A stretch of DNA of 64,000 nucleotides from Cephalopachus bancanus (Eukaryota; Chordata; Mammalia; Primates; Tarsiidae): contig JAPVLO010000054.1 in assembly GCA_027257055.1 (NCBI GenBank), positions 5,332,001-5,396,000 of the forward strand, in the 5' to 3' direction. A model generated the notes under the pieces. The model was not told the DNA's origin. It saw only the letters and a list, made by a program, of their open reading frames with translations, and did no database searches. Made by a program: the position numbers and the translations under genes. Each line of letters opens with the position of its first letter. The stretch's first letter is position 1. This document shows, piece by piece, positions 10,857 to 21,395 of this stretch.

Positions 10857-12342
10857 AAAATGCATTGTGAAATAATTGTCACAATTAAGTGTATTGAAAC
10901 ATCTGTCACCTCACATCGTTATCTTTTGTTATGTTTAGTGAGAGTGCTTAAAATGTATTCTCTTAGAAAATTTCAAGTATATATTACAGTATTATTAACT
11001 GTAGTCACCATGATGTACATTTGATTCTCAAAACTTATTTATCATATAACTGGAAAACTTAATCCTTTTACTACTAACTCCTCATTTCTCCCACCTCCCA
11101 GACCCTGGCAACCACTTTTTACTCTCTTTCTGTGAGTTTACCTTTATGTTTAGTATCATGTATAAGTACAGTATCTGTCTTTCTCTGTTTAGTTTATTTC
11201 ACTTAGTGTAGCATCCAGGTTCATCCATGTTGTCAGAGAAGGCAGGATGTTCTTCTTTTTATGACTGAATAATATTTCATTGTGTATTTTCATTTGTATT
11301 ATATATTTTCAATCTTATGGATCAATTTTTGTGGGCTTTTTTTTGTCGTTCTTATTGTTCCTTGGAGATATTTTAAAGCTTGTCTTTTATGTCTTCAGAT
11401 ATAGTATTCATAGTTTTTTTTAATCCATTTTGACAACCTTTGTTTTTAAACTGATACTGTATTTAGTAAATTTATTTTTATATTATTATTGTTAAAATTA
11501 GATTTATGGCTACCATCTTGCTATGTGCTTTTTATTTGTCCCATCTGACACTTTTTAATTTTACATTTCTTGACTTCTTTTTTGTGACTAAAATATATTT
11601 TAATATCTCACTTTATCTTTACCTTTAACTCTTTGCTACTGCTTTTAAAATATTCTTTATTATTATCTTAGAAATTTACAAAATGTGTTCCTTCCTTATT
11701 GTTGCCTACATTAAATTAGTGTTTATACTGACATCCCAAATAATACAACATCTTCATACCAGTTTAACTGAGTTTCATTGTTTAGAACTCACTGAACTTC
11801 TTTCATCAAATTAAAAAATTCTCAGCCATTAGTCTTTCAATTTTTTATCTTCTTGCAAGTCTCAAATTACAAAAATATTAGACCATCAAATATAACCAGA
11901 ATCTTTCTTTGATCTATTTTGTTTTACTTTTTCTTTGTACTTAAGTTTGAATATTTTCTGTTGGCCTTCAATTTGAGTTCAATAATCCTTTTTCTTTATT
12001 TATTCTGCTTTTAAATCCATCTAATACATTTTCAATTTTATATGTTGTATTTTTTCATCTCCAGAATATACATTTGACTATAAAATAATTTGATTTCTGT
12101 TAAAATAATCCTATCTTTTTGACCATTTAAAATTTTTATTTAACCAATTATTAATCGTACTTATTTTAAAGTGTTTGTGAATTCAAATTTCTATATCATC
12201 TCTGCATCTGCTTTTCCTGATTATTTTATGTCCTTGTTTTTGGCTATGCTTTCCTATTTCATTCCATGATCTGTAATTTTTTTTTTATTGCATGCAGAGC
12301 ATTGTGAATGATACACTGCAGATTCTCTTGGTTAAGTTATGG

Positions 12343-12690
12343 TCTTAGTACATTTTGTGTTGCTATCAAAGAATATCTGAGACTGAGTCATTTATAATGA
12401 ACAGAAGTTTATTGGTCAACAGTTCTGGAGGTTGAGAAGTCCAAGATCAAAGCGCTGGCATCTGGCAAGGGCCTTCTTGCCGCACCACCCAATGGTGAAA
12501 GGCTGAAAGGCAAAGAAGCAGAAGGGCCCAAACTCACCATTTCGCATGGCATGAATCCCGTCTTGAGGGCAGAGTTTTCATGGCCCAATTACCTTCCAAG
12601 GGTCCTGCTTCCTAAAACTGCCACAATGATAACCAAATTTCAACATGAATTTTGAGGTGGGCAAACATTCCAGCTATAGCAGTTCCAGTT
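12343..12690 (-). mobile_element. MaLR LTR (MST-like), reverse
   Basis: The right half of an ancient non-infectious LTR read backwards: cattttgtgttgctat, gagactgagtcatttataa, then a middle with a gap, then tttcaacatgaattttgaggtgg. The order of motifs matches MST/MLT1-class MaLR LTRs from memory. It interrupts the old L1M. Internal sequence is missing, so it is probably a solo LTR. Confidence 0.7.
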
Positions 12691-12930
12691 GTTACAGGAG
12701 TTTTTGACTTATTTAGTGAATTGTCAACGTTCATTTTTAGACTTTTTTTTTTTTTTTGGTTAGTCTAATTCCCTCCAATTCTCTTTAAATCAGAGGACTG
12801 TCTATCTTGGTAACCTACTGTCTAAACTCCAACTTTGTAGCAGTCACATACACTGATTTCTGTTGCTTCTCCCCAGCAAGACTGCCACTGTCTACTTGGC
12901 CCTATTTCTCTGCTTAGGATGAAAGTTGAG

Positions 12931-13991
12931 ATCAACATGAATTTTGCTTCTTGTGTTTTTTTTTTCTCTTTTAAGATTCATATTTTGTGGTGGTTGCCTT
13001 CTAATTTCTGCAAACCTGCATAATTATTTTATAGTTTGCATCTGTTAACATCTAAAATATTTACGAGGTTTAAAATTTTTTTTCATTATAGCTTGTTTTT
13101 AGGTGGTACCTCTCGCCTTATGTGCTTGCTTTTTTTTGAGTGGAGTTTATTGATTTTGAAAAATTATATTTACTAATATTTTGATTACTAAGTTGGCCTT
13201 TTCTCCTTCTTCTGGACAAGAATATTATTTGCGTTTTCAAGGAAACTGACGTCACTTTGAGATCACTACTGCTATATATCTGGTTCATTGATTGAGGTTT
13301 CCAAGGACTATGTAGGTAGTGCAAACTTTCATTACAGATTGACATGATGGCTGCTATGCTTCTGATTCAGCTTTACCTTAAGCTTTGTAGAATTTGGAAC
13401 CCCCATTTATCATGGAGAGTATTTCTTTTTAAAATCTTTCAACTTTGGTAGGCCCTGATCTTTGATTTTTGTTTTCTTCAACTAGTTAAGCTCTCAAAGT
13501 AAAACTTCAAATTATTTGGGATTGGCAAATAACCTTAAACAAAGTCACTCTGGTGCTTTGCTTGTCTTTTGGGGTTGTTTTTCTCCTTAGTTTGTGTTGG
13601 TAATTTCTTTCTATCTTGTCAGTTCTCTAATGGTTTCAAAAGGTGTTTGTGTGTTATCCATCACTTTTGTTTTCAGTAGGAGTGATGGGTCAAATAACTT
13701 AGAAATCTAGTAAGAGTTTCTATATTAATGTAAAAATTGTACAAGTTAATAACTACATTCATACATTTAATTGAAATGTAATTGATTTGTTTTTATTAAT
13801 GTTATCTACAATTAATTTTCTTGAAATAATTTAGTTCAATAAATACTAATGTTTATGCTTTCTATGATTGAACTAAATATTAAAAATGCTTGTTTTTTTT
13901 TAACTTCCTCTGTCGTTTGGATATTTATTTTTCACAGAACCCAACAGGAACAAATGTTCAAAATATGCTCCACTGGAGTCAGGTATAACTG
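12931..13991. other. AT-rich sequence, no gene seen
   Basis: Possibly continuing very old L1M 5' sequence at its start. No exon or clear repeat boundary seen. Confidence 0.35.
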
Positions 13992-14005
13992 TTAAAATGC
14001 ATTTT

Positions 14006-14298
14006 TTTTTTTTTTTTTTTTGAGTTGGAGTCTTACTCTGTTGCCCAGACTGGAGTGCAGTGGCCGCTCCCGGCCACTGCAACCTCGACCTGCTGGGCTC
14101 CGGCAATCCTTCTGCCTCAGCCTTCCAAGTAGCTGGAATTAGAGGTGCGCGCTACCATGCCCGGCTAATTTTTTGATTTATTGTAGAGATGAAGTCTCGC
14201 CAATTTGCCCAGGTGGGTCTCGAACCCGCGGGCTCAGGCAATCCTCTCACCTCAGCCTCCTAAAGCGCAGGATTACAGGCTGAGCCAGCGAGCCCGGC
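14006..14298 (-). mobile_element. Alu, full length
   Basis: Reverse-complement Alu with a long T-run and a perfect 14-bp TSD (ttaaaatgcatttt at 13992-14005 and 14299-14312). B box intact on the element strand (ggttcgagaccc). Confidence 0.95.
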
Positions 14299-14519
14299 TT
14301 AAAATGCATTTTAATGCAATTTAATTTACACTGTTCATGGTTTATCTCTTTAAGGGATCATGTCATATTCATAGAATGATACATTTAGAAGGATAAAATG
14401 AAATTATTACATATTTGTATAATTTCTTATAGTTTATTAAATATGTTAATATCATAGTATAATAGATCCTCCAAAACTAAGCAATAATCAGAGCAATATA
14501 CATATCTATGTTTTTACAA

Positions 14520-14610
14520 ATGAGAAAAATGTTAGAACAGTAGACTGGGATCATTTAGGCCAGGTCCTTCAATTGACTTGCCCAAAGATTCAAAGCTATT
14601 ATTTTTTAAA
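14520..14610 (-). repeat. Possible MIR fragment
   Basis: Contains gacttgcccaaagattcaaagct, which resembles the antisense MIR stretch cttgcccaaggtcacacagct. Short and diverged. Confidence 0.4.
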
Positions 14611-14922
14611 AATCTAAGGCTAACACATCCAACAAAATCCTAACATTCAAGATCTACAAGGAACTCAAAGAAATTGAAAGGAAAAAAAACACAAATAACC
14701 CCATAAATTGGGCAAGGACATAAACAGACACTTCTCAAAGAATGACACACAAGCGGTCAATTAACACATGAAACAATGCAAACTCACTAATAATCAGAGA
14801 AATGTAAAGCAAAACTACAATGAGATACCACCTAACACCAGTAAGGATCAAAAAATAACAGGTGCTAGCATGACTGCAGAGAAAACAGGACGCTTCTAAA
14901 CTGTTGGTGGAAATGTAAGCAA

Positions 14923-15482
14923 TGAGGAATGACAATTAAGTTCACAAACTTATCCTAGGAAAAAATGCTACATATCTCATTGCTGCATATCACTATGGTC
15001 ACCTTTGAAGTACCCTCTTTAGAAGCTATGCACCAACACCAGTGCCTCATCCCCTTGTCAAAGCAATTTTGGAGCTCTTTTTCTGACATGACCATCATAG
15101 CTGTCATTGTACTACCCTTGATGTCCTGAATGTCATCAAAATGTCTTCCTTTCAATATTTCCATTATTTTTAGGTAAAGAAAAAAGTCTTTGGGGGGAAG
15201 ATTAGGTGAGTAGGGAGGGTGTTTCAATACAGTTGTTTGTTTACTGACTAAAACTCCCTTACAGACAGTGCTGTGGGAGCTGGTGTATTGTCATTAATGC
15301 AAGAGCTCCTTCAGGATCATTTTTGCACATATATTTCTCATGCCAACATTTTCCGTTAAGATTTTCCTGTTTCTCTATCAATGTTTATTTGGTCTGCTAT
15401 GTTTCTCACCATCAGCGGACCATTTTGACACACACAATTCAATGAATTTTTGCAATACTTTTATCACTTCTCGTTACTGCAC
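14923..15482 (-). mobile_element. Truncated mariner-type DNA transposon
   Basis: Starts with a terminal-repeat-like gaggaatgacaattaagttc and encodes the C-terminal part of a mariner transposase on the minus strand. The other terminal repeat is not found, so the element is truncated on the N-terminal side. It sits inside an L1 fragment. An old Tc1/mariner remnant with no function expected. Confidence 0.8.
14955..15227 (-). pseudogene. Mariner transposase C-terminal remnant
   Basis: About 90 codons remain open. The start has the mariner signature HPPYSPNLPPKDFFLYLK, the block around the third catalytic acid (PxDFFLF in active mariners), here with PKDFFLY so the aspartate is present. The later GRHFDDIQDIK and CIASKEG motifs also fit. 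The upstream catalytic region is only faintly visible at 15230-15480, with stops. Non-functional. Confidence 0.8.
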
Positions 15483-15900
15483 TGGATAAAGGAAATGTGG
15501 TATATGTAAAAATGAAAAATTATGCAGCCATAAAGAAGAACAAAATCATGGCTTGTGCAGCAACTTGGATGCAGCGGGATACCACAACACTAAGTGAACT
15601 ATCACAGACCCAAAGAACTGAATACTGCATGTTCTCACTCATAAGCAGGCCCTGAACACTAGTCACACTAGTGCGAGTTTGAGATTGGCAAATGCTAGGC
15701 ACTGCTAGAGGAGGAAGGAAGTCAGAAAGAGAGAGAGAGAGGAAGGGAGGATGGAGAGTGGGGTGTTTGGCAACATAATGGGTACCTGGTCCACTACTGG
15801 TGGGAGAGAGCCAGCTAGAAGCCCAAACTTCACCTGTGTGCAACCTATTTATGTAGTAAATCCCTACTTTTAACTTACAACTCTAAAATAAATTTTAAAA

Positions 15901-16194
15901 AGAAAGAAAAAGAAAAAGTAACAAAAGATAATGAAACTCTATAGTATTATAGAAGTAATAGTTTATGTTAAAATATACATAAACTAAAGCATATTGAAGT
16001 ATGGACAAAGGGAAGGAAGGTAGACATTTTATTTCAAAATATTGGCAAATGGAAATAGAACTTTTGCAAATTTTCAGGTAGATCCTCTATTTAGACACCT
16101 CTATTTAGACATCCTCTATTTAGACAGTTAACTCTGAAAAGGCAAGAAGTAATAAAAGTTAGATGTTTTTATTAAAAAAAAAACAACTAAGACT
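15901..16194. repeat. Unique sequence with a three-copy 14-16 bp tandem repeat
   Basis: At 16083-16126 the unit cctctatttagaca occurs three times, the outer copies separated by one or two extra bases. The rest of the interval is AT-rich and unrecognised. Confidence 0.7.
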
Positions 16195-16375
16195 AGAATA
16201 GACTCACCTATGCCTATTCTGAAATACTTACTAGACTGCACTTTCTCCTCTGTTAAATCGTGAGCTCCTTGAGGATTGTGAGCATATTGGCTCACTTTTG
16301 TATTTCCAAGGCCAACAGTTCTTGGTATATCGTAGATACTCAACTAATATTTGTTCAATAAATGATATTTAAATC
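16195..16375 (+). repeat. L2 3' end
   Basis: Ancient LINE2 tail: gtgagctccttgaggattgtg, then cttggtatatcgtagatactc, then aatatttgttcaataaatga. These are the usual L2 3' landmarks in order, with a broken tail. Confidence 0.75.
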
Positions 16376-16409
16376 CAATGTGAATGTAATCTTAATATTG
16401 AACACAAGA

Positions 16410-16650
16410 TAACATAGTAGAAAGAGCACTTTCCTGAAATCAGAAGACTAGATTTTAAATCTTTTTTCTGAACTGTAGTGTCAGGATGACATTGAACAGC
16501 TCATTTAATATTTCTGAATCTATTTCCTCAATTTTAAAAGTGAAATTAATAATAAATCTGTGACCTAACTAAAAAAATTATGAGAATTAAGTAGGATAAT
16601 GATTATGAATATTCTCTAAAGTTAATAAACACTAGATAAATGTAAAGTAT
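16410..16650 (+). repeat. MIR element
   Basis: Matches MIR order: tagtagaaagagcac at the start, then tttcctcaattttaaaagtg where MIR has tttcctcatctgtaaaatg, then agaattaagtaggataatg, then a degraded end. Diverged, as expected for an ancient tRNA-derived SINE. Confidence 0.7.
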
Positions 16651-16889
16651 CATTAAAATATTGCATATGCTTTCTCATCTACAAAAATACAATCACTTTG
16701 GGGTTTAGAATTTTGACCTAAGAATTTTGAGGAGATACAAATTTTCAAATCATAGCATGGGGGCAAACATTTCAGATAGGAGTAGCTGATAAAAAGCCTT
16801 TTTTCACAAGTATTTCTGGGAGACTCAGGTAAGAAGCAAGGATAACTGAAGGAAAAGAGGCCAGAAAAATAATAGGTAGAAATATGTGT

Positions 16890-17450
16890 GCCACTGTAAG
16901 GATCTGGCATTCACTCTGTGTGCGATCGGCAGCCATTGAAGGATTCTGAACAGAGAGGTGACATGATATGACTTACACTTTTAAAGGAACACTTTGGCTG
17001 TTAGGTTGAGTAGACTGCAGTGGAGATAGAGTGGAAGCGGTAAATGAGTAAGGAAATTATTGCAGCAATCCAAACAGAAAATAATGATGGCTTGGACTGA
17101 CATGTTGATAGTAGAGGTGGTGAAATGGTTGGATTCTGAATATACATATATTATCACAAACATATATTCAACAAGGTTTAATAATGGATTCTATAAGAAG
17201 AGAAAGAGACATTTCTGAAATTTTTGACCTTTGTAATTTAAACATGAAATTGCCATTAAAGTAGATCAAGAAGTTTGATGGGGGAGAGGTTTGGAGAAAA
17301 GGTAAAATGCTCTGTCTTGGAAATGTTAAGTTTTAGACATTCAAGTGATGAATTTGAGTAAGCAGTTGTATAGAGGAACCTAGAGTGTAGGAAGAGAGTG
17401 GGTGAGAATACAAATAGAGTGAGTATAGAGAAGAGGAGCAATAATTGAGT
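16890..17450 (+). repeat. Ancient mammalian interspersed repeat, family not named
   Basis: Contains cagccattgaaggattctg, gaggtgacatgatatgac, gaacactttggctgttagg and cttggaaatgttaag. I recognise these from a common mammalian repeat but cannot name it. No coding sequence seen. Confidence 0.4.
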
Positions 17451-18158
17451 GCTGAAGTATGAAAAAGATTAAAATGTCAAGCAGCAGAGGTTAAATCAGA
17501 CAAAAAAACCTGAAAAGGAAAGTAAGTAAAAATTTAAAAGAGTAAGGAAATATGGTATTATAGAAACTAAGAGAAGAAAAGATCTCAAGAATGAGGGGAT
17601 GTACAACTATATCAAGTACCATAACATGAAAATATTCCTCAGAATTGACCAGAGTTTTATAAATGTCATGGTCATCAATAACCTTGACCAGTTTTAGTGT
17701 AAGGATGGACATAGTATGTGCTGGTAAATGTCTAATAACTGGTTCTCTTTGTGGGAGTGGAGAAAGAAGCCTTGCATTGAAGCATTTGCTTATTTACATG
17801 TTGTTTATATTTCTACCATGATTGATTTCCTACCAATGTGATGCCACTACACTCAGAGTTGGAAAGCAATGGCCATAATTGGCATTTGCTGATATAAGCT
17901 GGCTCTAGTACATCATTGGATAGAAGTGTAAGGTTAATTAAAGTGAATTTAACTGATGATGGGATTAGGATTGTGTAATATTATAAACAAACTTTCATTG
18001 AATTTTAAGTGGTTAACATGGTAAATTATATTTTATGTGTATTTTACTATAATTACAAAAATGATTGAGGAGAAAAATTGGAGATAGTGATAACTCTTCT
18101 CTACAATTTTGCTGTAAAGGAAGTAAAGTTATTTGTTTAGGATTTGGTGGGAAATGAG
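17451..18158. other. Unique sequence, nothing recognised
   Basis: AT-rich, no splice-bounded open frame seen. Confidence 0.4.
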
Positions 18159-18242
18159 ATCTATCTATCTATCTATCTATCTATCCATCCATCCATCCAT
18201 TCAACCATCTACCTACCTGTCTATTCGTCTATCTACCTATAT
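18159..18242. repeat. (ATCT)n/(ATCC)n microsatellite
   Basis: Compound tetranucleotide tract: about seven atct units, then four atcc units, then degenerate acct/gtct units. Likely length-polymorphic. Confidence 0.95.
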
Positions 18243-19554
18243 GAGAGAACTAACAACATATTTTTATATTAATGAAAATGGCCTAGTAAAGAGAGGAAAT
18301 TTTATAAAGTTAGAGAGAAAAGAGTGGATTGCTAGGATAGATAACACCTAGTAAACTAAATTATAAGCTTTAGCTAGGTGTGTAAATAATATATGTAAGA
18401 AACAGAAAGAATATACAGTATCTGCTCATTTGCTGAATAAGTGTATTAACATAGTAAAAGACTCTTGATTTAGATATTTTTAAAATTCTTCTGTCTTTTT
18501 ATTAACATAGGAAGCAGGCTTCAATAAAAGAGAGTATGGATGAGAGAAAGTAGCGGCCAGTGGAAAGAGGAGAAAGTATGACTAATTACCTAAAAGAGTG
18601 GAAAAAGAAATGGACTGGGGAATTATAGCTGGGCATAATTAACAACCTACATTAGTTTCATAATGATAAATTTAAAATGAGTTCTGCCTCCAGTTTTGTT
18701 CAATCTTATTAGTATAGGTGGAGAACTGGATTTTTCTAGAGTTGTGTTTTTGTGAGGCAAGTAGGACAATATAATAGAAGCAGAGACGTGTTGAGTAAAT
18801 GTAAGCAAATCATTTTAATGATTGTGGAATTTCAACTGGTTAAGAGTAGGGACATTAAGAAAATAAGATATAGTAAAAAGTGGGGAGGATGAATGGATTC
18901 AAGATCCTGACAGAGTTTAAGGATTTTTGAGGTTGATATACTAGAAAGAATGAGCAGGTAATTTTCAGAAAGCAGAATGAACAAAAATTAGATAATGGAG
19001 TGACTGGAGTGTTGAAGATTTATAATATGATCATAGAGTGAATGGTTAGTGCAGGGTGGAGAACAAGATTATTGAAGGAGAACAATTCAAGAAACTTAAA
19101 GACCAGTTTGTTGGAAGGATTAAATCACTCCAAAGTGGATATAGTTTTAGAAAGAATGATAGTTATGAGTAACAGAACAAGCAGAACCACCTGGATTCTA
19201 ATAGATGATAACAATGGCAATACCTAATATATGGGAGAAAAATTAGCACCACTTGAAAGAGCTGCAGGGGAAGAAGTATTTTCAGGGAAAACCGGAATAT
19301 CAATAGAGCAGGAAGATAAAGGGGACATTCAGAAAAGAGGTTTAAGATTTAAATTGATGGAATTCCAGATGGTAGAGAGAGTTTTATGAGTTGGGAAGAG
19401 TTGGGAAGAGGCAGAATAGAGAATGTTTGGAGCTTTATAATGTTTAGAATACCAAAAATGATGGGTAACCTGAGAGTTTGACCTTCTTGTGATGAAAACA
19501 TAATCAAGGAGAAAATGGACATAATCAAATTAGGTCTAATAGATTAGTTTAATT
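18243..19554. other. Purine-leaning unique sequence
   Basis: Purine-rich on the plus strand (many gagaa, ggaga and aagag motifs). May include more of the unnamed ancient repeat seen at 16890-17450. No gene seen. Confidence 0.35.
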
Positions 19555-19660
19555 TTGTTTTTTAAATAAATATGTGAGGTACAAGTCAGGATTAGTTACA
19601 TAAGCAGATTTCGTGCAGGTGAAGTTTGAACCTACAAATGGCCCTCACTTCCCTGGTTTA
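19555..19660 (-). mobile_element. L1 3' UTR end, reverse
   Basis: Reads ttaaataaatatgtgaggtac, then aagtcaggattagttac, then aggtgaagtttgaacc. This parallels the antisense L1 3' ends at 30901 and 56107. A short 5'-truncated copy. Confidence 0.7.
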
Positions 19661-19820
19661 GAAAGTGGTAGTGAGGCTGTGAGTATGCAGGTGTAAAGCA
19701 AGGAGTGGCTTCTGGGACATACTCTTGAGCTCTATTGTTAGAAACAAGGTTGTTTAGGGGCATGTTATCTTAGTCCTAGTGCAAGACCTCTGTTGATGAA
19801 ACTCTGGATTTCTGAGGAAA

Positions 19821-19871
19821 CCTGACGTTCTTCAAACACACAGGTTTCCTGACGTTCTCCAAACACACAGG
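19821..19871. repeat. Two-copy tandem repeat with TGACGTTC
   Basis: Unit cctgacgttcttcaaacacacaggttt at 19821-19847 is followed by a second copy from 19848 differing by one base. Each copy contains a CRE-like TGACGT core. Function unknown. Confidence 0.8.
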
Positions 19872-20127
19872 CCCTCTTAGGGTAGTAAAAGGCCTTAAGG
19901 ATATGTGTATTTGTATGAAGACGATAGAGTCATATTATTTAGATTCCCTTGCCCTCACTCCCAACTCCTTCCCCTTATATTTCCAAAAGAAAGAAGGAGC
20001 AAAGAAGTCCACCTGCACAAATACCAGAAGACCAAGTACAAAGGGAGAGTATGTGCAGTGCATACCTAACTTGCATCAGCTGCCACTATAATGAACAAAT
20101 GATATGGTCTTATTTTTTCTCTTTCAG

Positions 20128-20283
20128 CTTTTAAGCTCTACTCGCTTGAAAGCTTTTGACTGTGGCAGTCCTGATCTGAACTTGGTGAATTTTAATCAGG
20201 GACATAATTCTGTAAAAACTAAAAACTCCCTTCCTTCCTGTAGAACAAGTATCATCTGTAGATCCCTAGAGTACAATAACACA
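20128..20283 (+). CDS. Candidate penultimate exon of an unidentified gene
   Basis: 156 bp (52 codons) open in a single frame. It is preceded by an excellent acceptor (ttattttttctctttcag) and ends at a strong donor (ACA|gtaagaa). It begins and ends in phase 0, so it joins in frame to the exon at 21052. The product contains AFDCGSPDLNLVNF and several cysteines; I do not recognise it. The other two frames stop within 35 bases. No repeat overlaps. Evidence is limited to splice-site quality, phase agreement and the downstream terminal exon, so it remains a prediction. Confidence 0.4.
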
Positions 20284-20554
20284 GTAAGAAGGACCAGAAG
20301 TAAATGTAGATTATGTTGATTTGGATCCATACTACTGCATCCAACCAAAGCAGCTTTTCCATATTGTGTTTATAATATGCTTGGGTCTATACTTGGTTAA
20401 ATAAGAAATAAAAGACATAATATATTTCTTGGCTCTAATATCAGTTATTCTATTTAGGAAGATAAGCCATGCACTTATAAATAATTATTAAAAACTTAGA
20501 CTCAGTAAGAATGTGGTAAAAAATTTATAAGCATAATGACAAAATTATTGAAGT

Positions 20555-20610
20555 ATTAAAACCCAAGTCTGTCTGACTTTATGCTTTTCTACCATATTTT
20601 TCTGCCTCAG
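20555..20610 (-). repeat. MIR fragment
   Basis: acccaagtctgtctgactt resembles the antisense MIR motif. Very short. Confidence 0.4.
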
Positions 20611-21051
20611 CTAAACTCCAGGTCTGATGTGGTCCATTCATGTAAAAGTCTGAAGGGAAAACTGAAGATCAGATTCAGTGATTTCAGAGTTGATCTTTAC
20701 TGTGAATATTTACAATTTATTGGTTAACATGCTGACAGTAATACAGCCACAGAAAATTTGATTAAAATACTTTCATGTTTTATAAATAGAACTGAAATTA
20801 CCTTTATTAAATGTTTGAATACTAGTAGTTAAGACAAACTATCTAGTTTTGGTTTATATATTATTTATTTCCAAATAAAACTTGTAATACCTATTTATTC
20901 TTTCATACTTTTGCTTCCACAAATTCATTAAGTTGAATTCATTAGATTCAACTTATTTTAAACAGTGTTTCAACTCATTATTTAAAAAATAGTAAACAGA
21001 ACCTTTTAATGTATTTTTCCTATAAAATCTTTTTTATTCATTTATTTTTAG

Positions 21052-21228
21052 ACAACTTCTCCATGGTACAATATGACAGATATGAATGTGGCAACTGCAA
21101 CTTGGAATGGTGAAAGTGATTTGGTGGCTGATCCTGAAGATGTTAAAATTTTACTCTCTGAAATCACACACCATATTTACCATAAAACAATTTCTTATTA
21201 CAATCATAAAGACTTTTGTTTGGATTAG
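21052..21228 (+). CDS. Candidate terminal coding exon of an unidentified gene
   Basis: Preceded by a T-rich acceptor (ttattcatttatttttag). Open for 58 codons in phase 0 to a TAG stop at 21226-21228; the other frames stop early. The product is acidic in the middle (ADPEDVKILLSEITHH) and has an N-glycosylation-type NMT. A 3' UTR of about 150 bases follows to an AATAAA at 21372. The combination of acceptor, phase match with 20128-20283, stop and polyadenylation signal suggests the true 3' end of a plus-strand gene. I cannot name the gene, and it could be a decayed copy. Confidence 0.42.
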   Translation, partial: TTSPWYNMTDMNVATATWNGESDLVADPEDVKILLSEITHHIYHKTISYYNHKDFCLD

Positions 21229-21371
21229 ATGTCGATGATCAAGTTTAATATGAAATCATTAATATTATCCAAGACAATGTATAAAGAACCATGGCACTCT
21301 GTGTTTAAGGATCTATATCATCCCTACTAAAATCCAATCATTCTTACTATGTATGTCTTTTCACTTTAAAA

Positions 21372-21377
21372 AATAAA
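21372..21377 (+). promoter_or_regulatory. Possible polyadenylation signal
   Basis: AATAAA about 145 bases after the candidate stop codon, followed by a T/GT-rich stretch (gtatgtgattcttttatttt) suited to cleavage-factor binding. Its meaning depends on the exon call. Confidence 0.4.
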
Positions 21378-21395
21378 GTATGTGATTCTTTTATT

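Larger units (their letters stand above)
10225..12930 (-). mobile_element. Old L1M element, interrupted
   Basis: Diverged antisense L1. The 3' UTR begins at about 10225 (cttttttgaggtacaattg), pauses at 10276-10856 where a younger L1 is inserted, and resumes. Sequence to about 11300 resembles the L1M 3' UTR. Sequence from 11300 to 12340 resembles ORF and 5' regions read backwards. A MaLR-type LTR sits at 12343-12690. The outer limits and the continuity across 11300-12930 are approximate. Confidence 0.65.
14630..15900 (+). mobile_element. L1 3' fragment split by a mariner remnant
   Basis: ORF2 C-terminal region from about 14630 (ggaactcaaagaaattg, cagagaaatgtaaagc) to 14921. It resumes at about 15486 (ggataaaggaaatgtgg) and runs through a 3' UTR ending ctctaaaataaattttaaaaag. 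The 3' UTR holds a (GA)n run near 15726-15742. By comparison with the copy at 9376, roughly 270 bases of L1 are missing where the mariner lies. Confidence 0.85.

Noticed and set aside
18159..18242. Regularly spaced repeats suggestive of an array
   Set aside because: A simple tetranucleotide microsatellite with no spacers; not a CRISPR-type array, and the genome is vertebrate.
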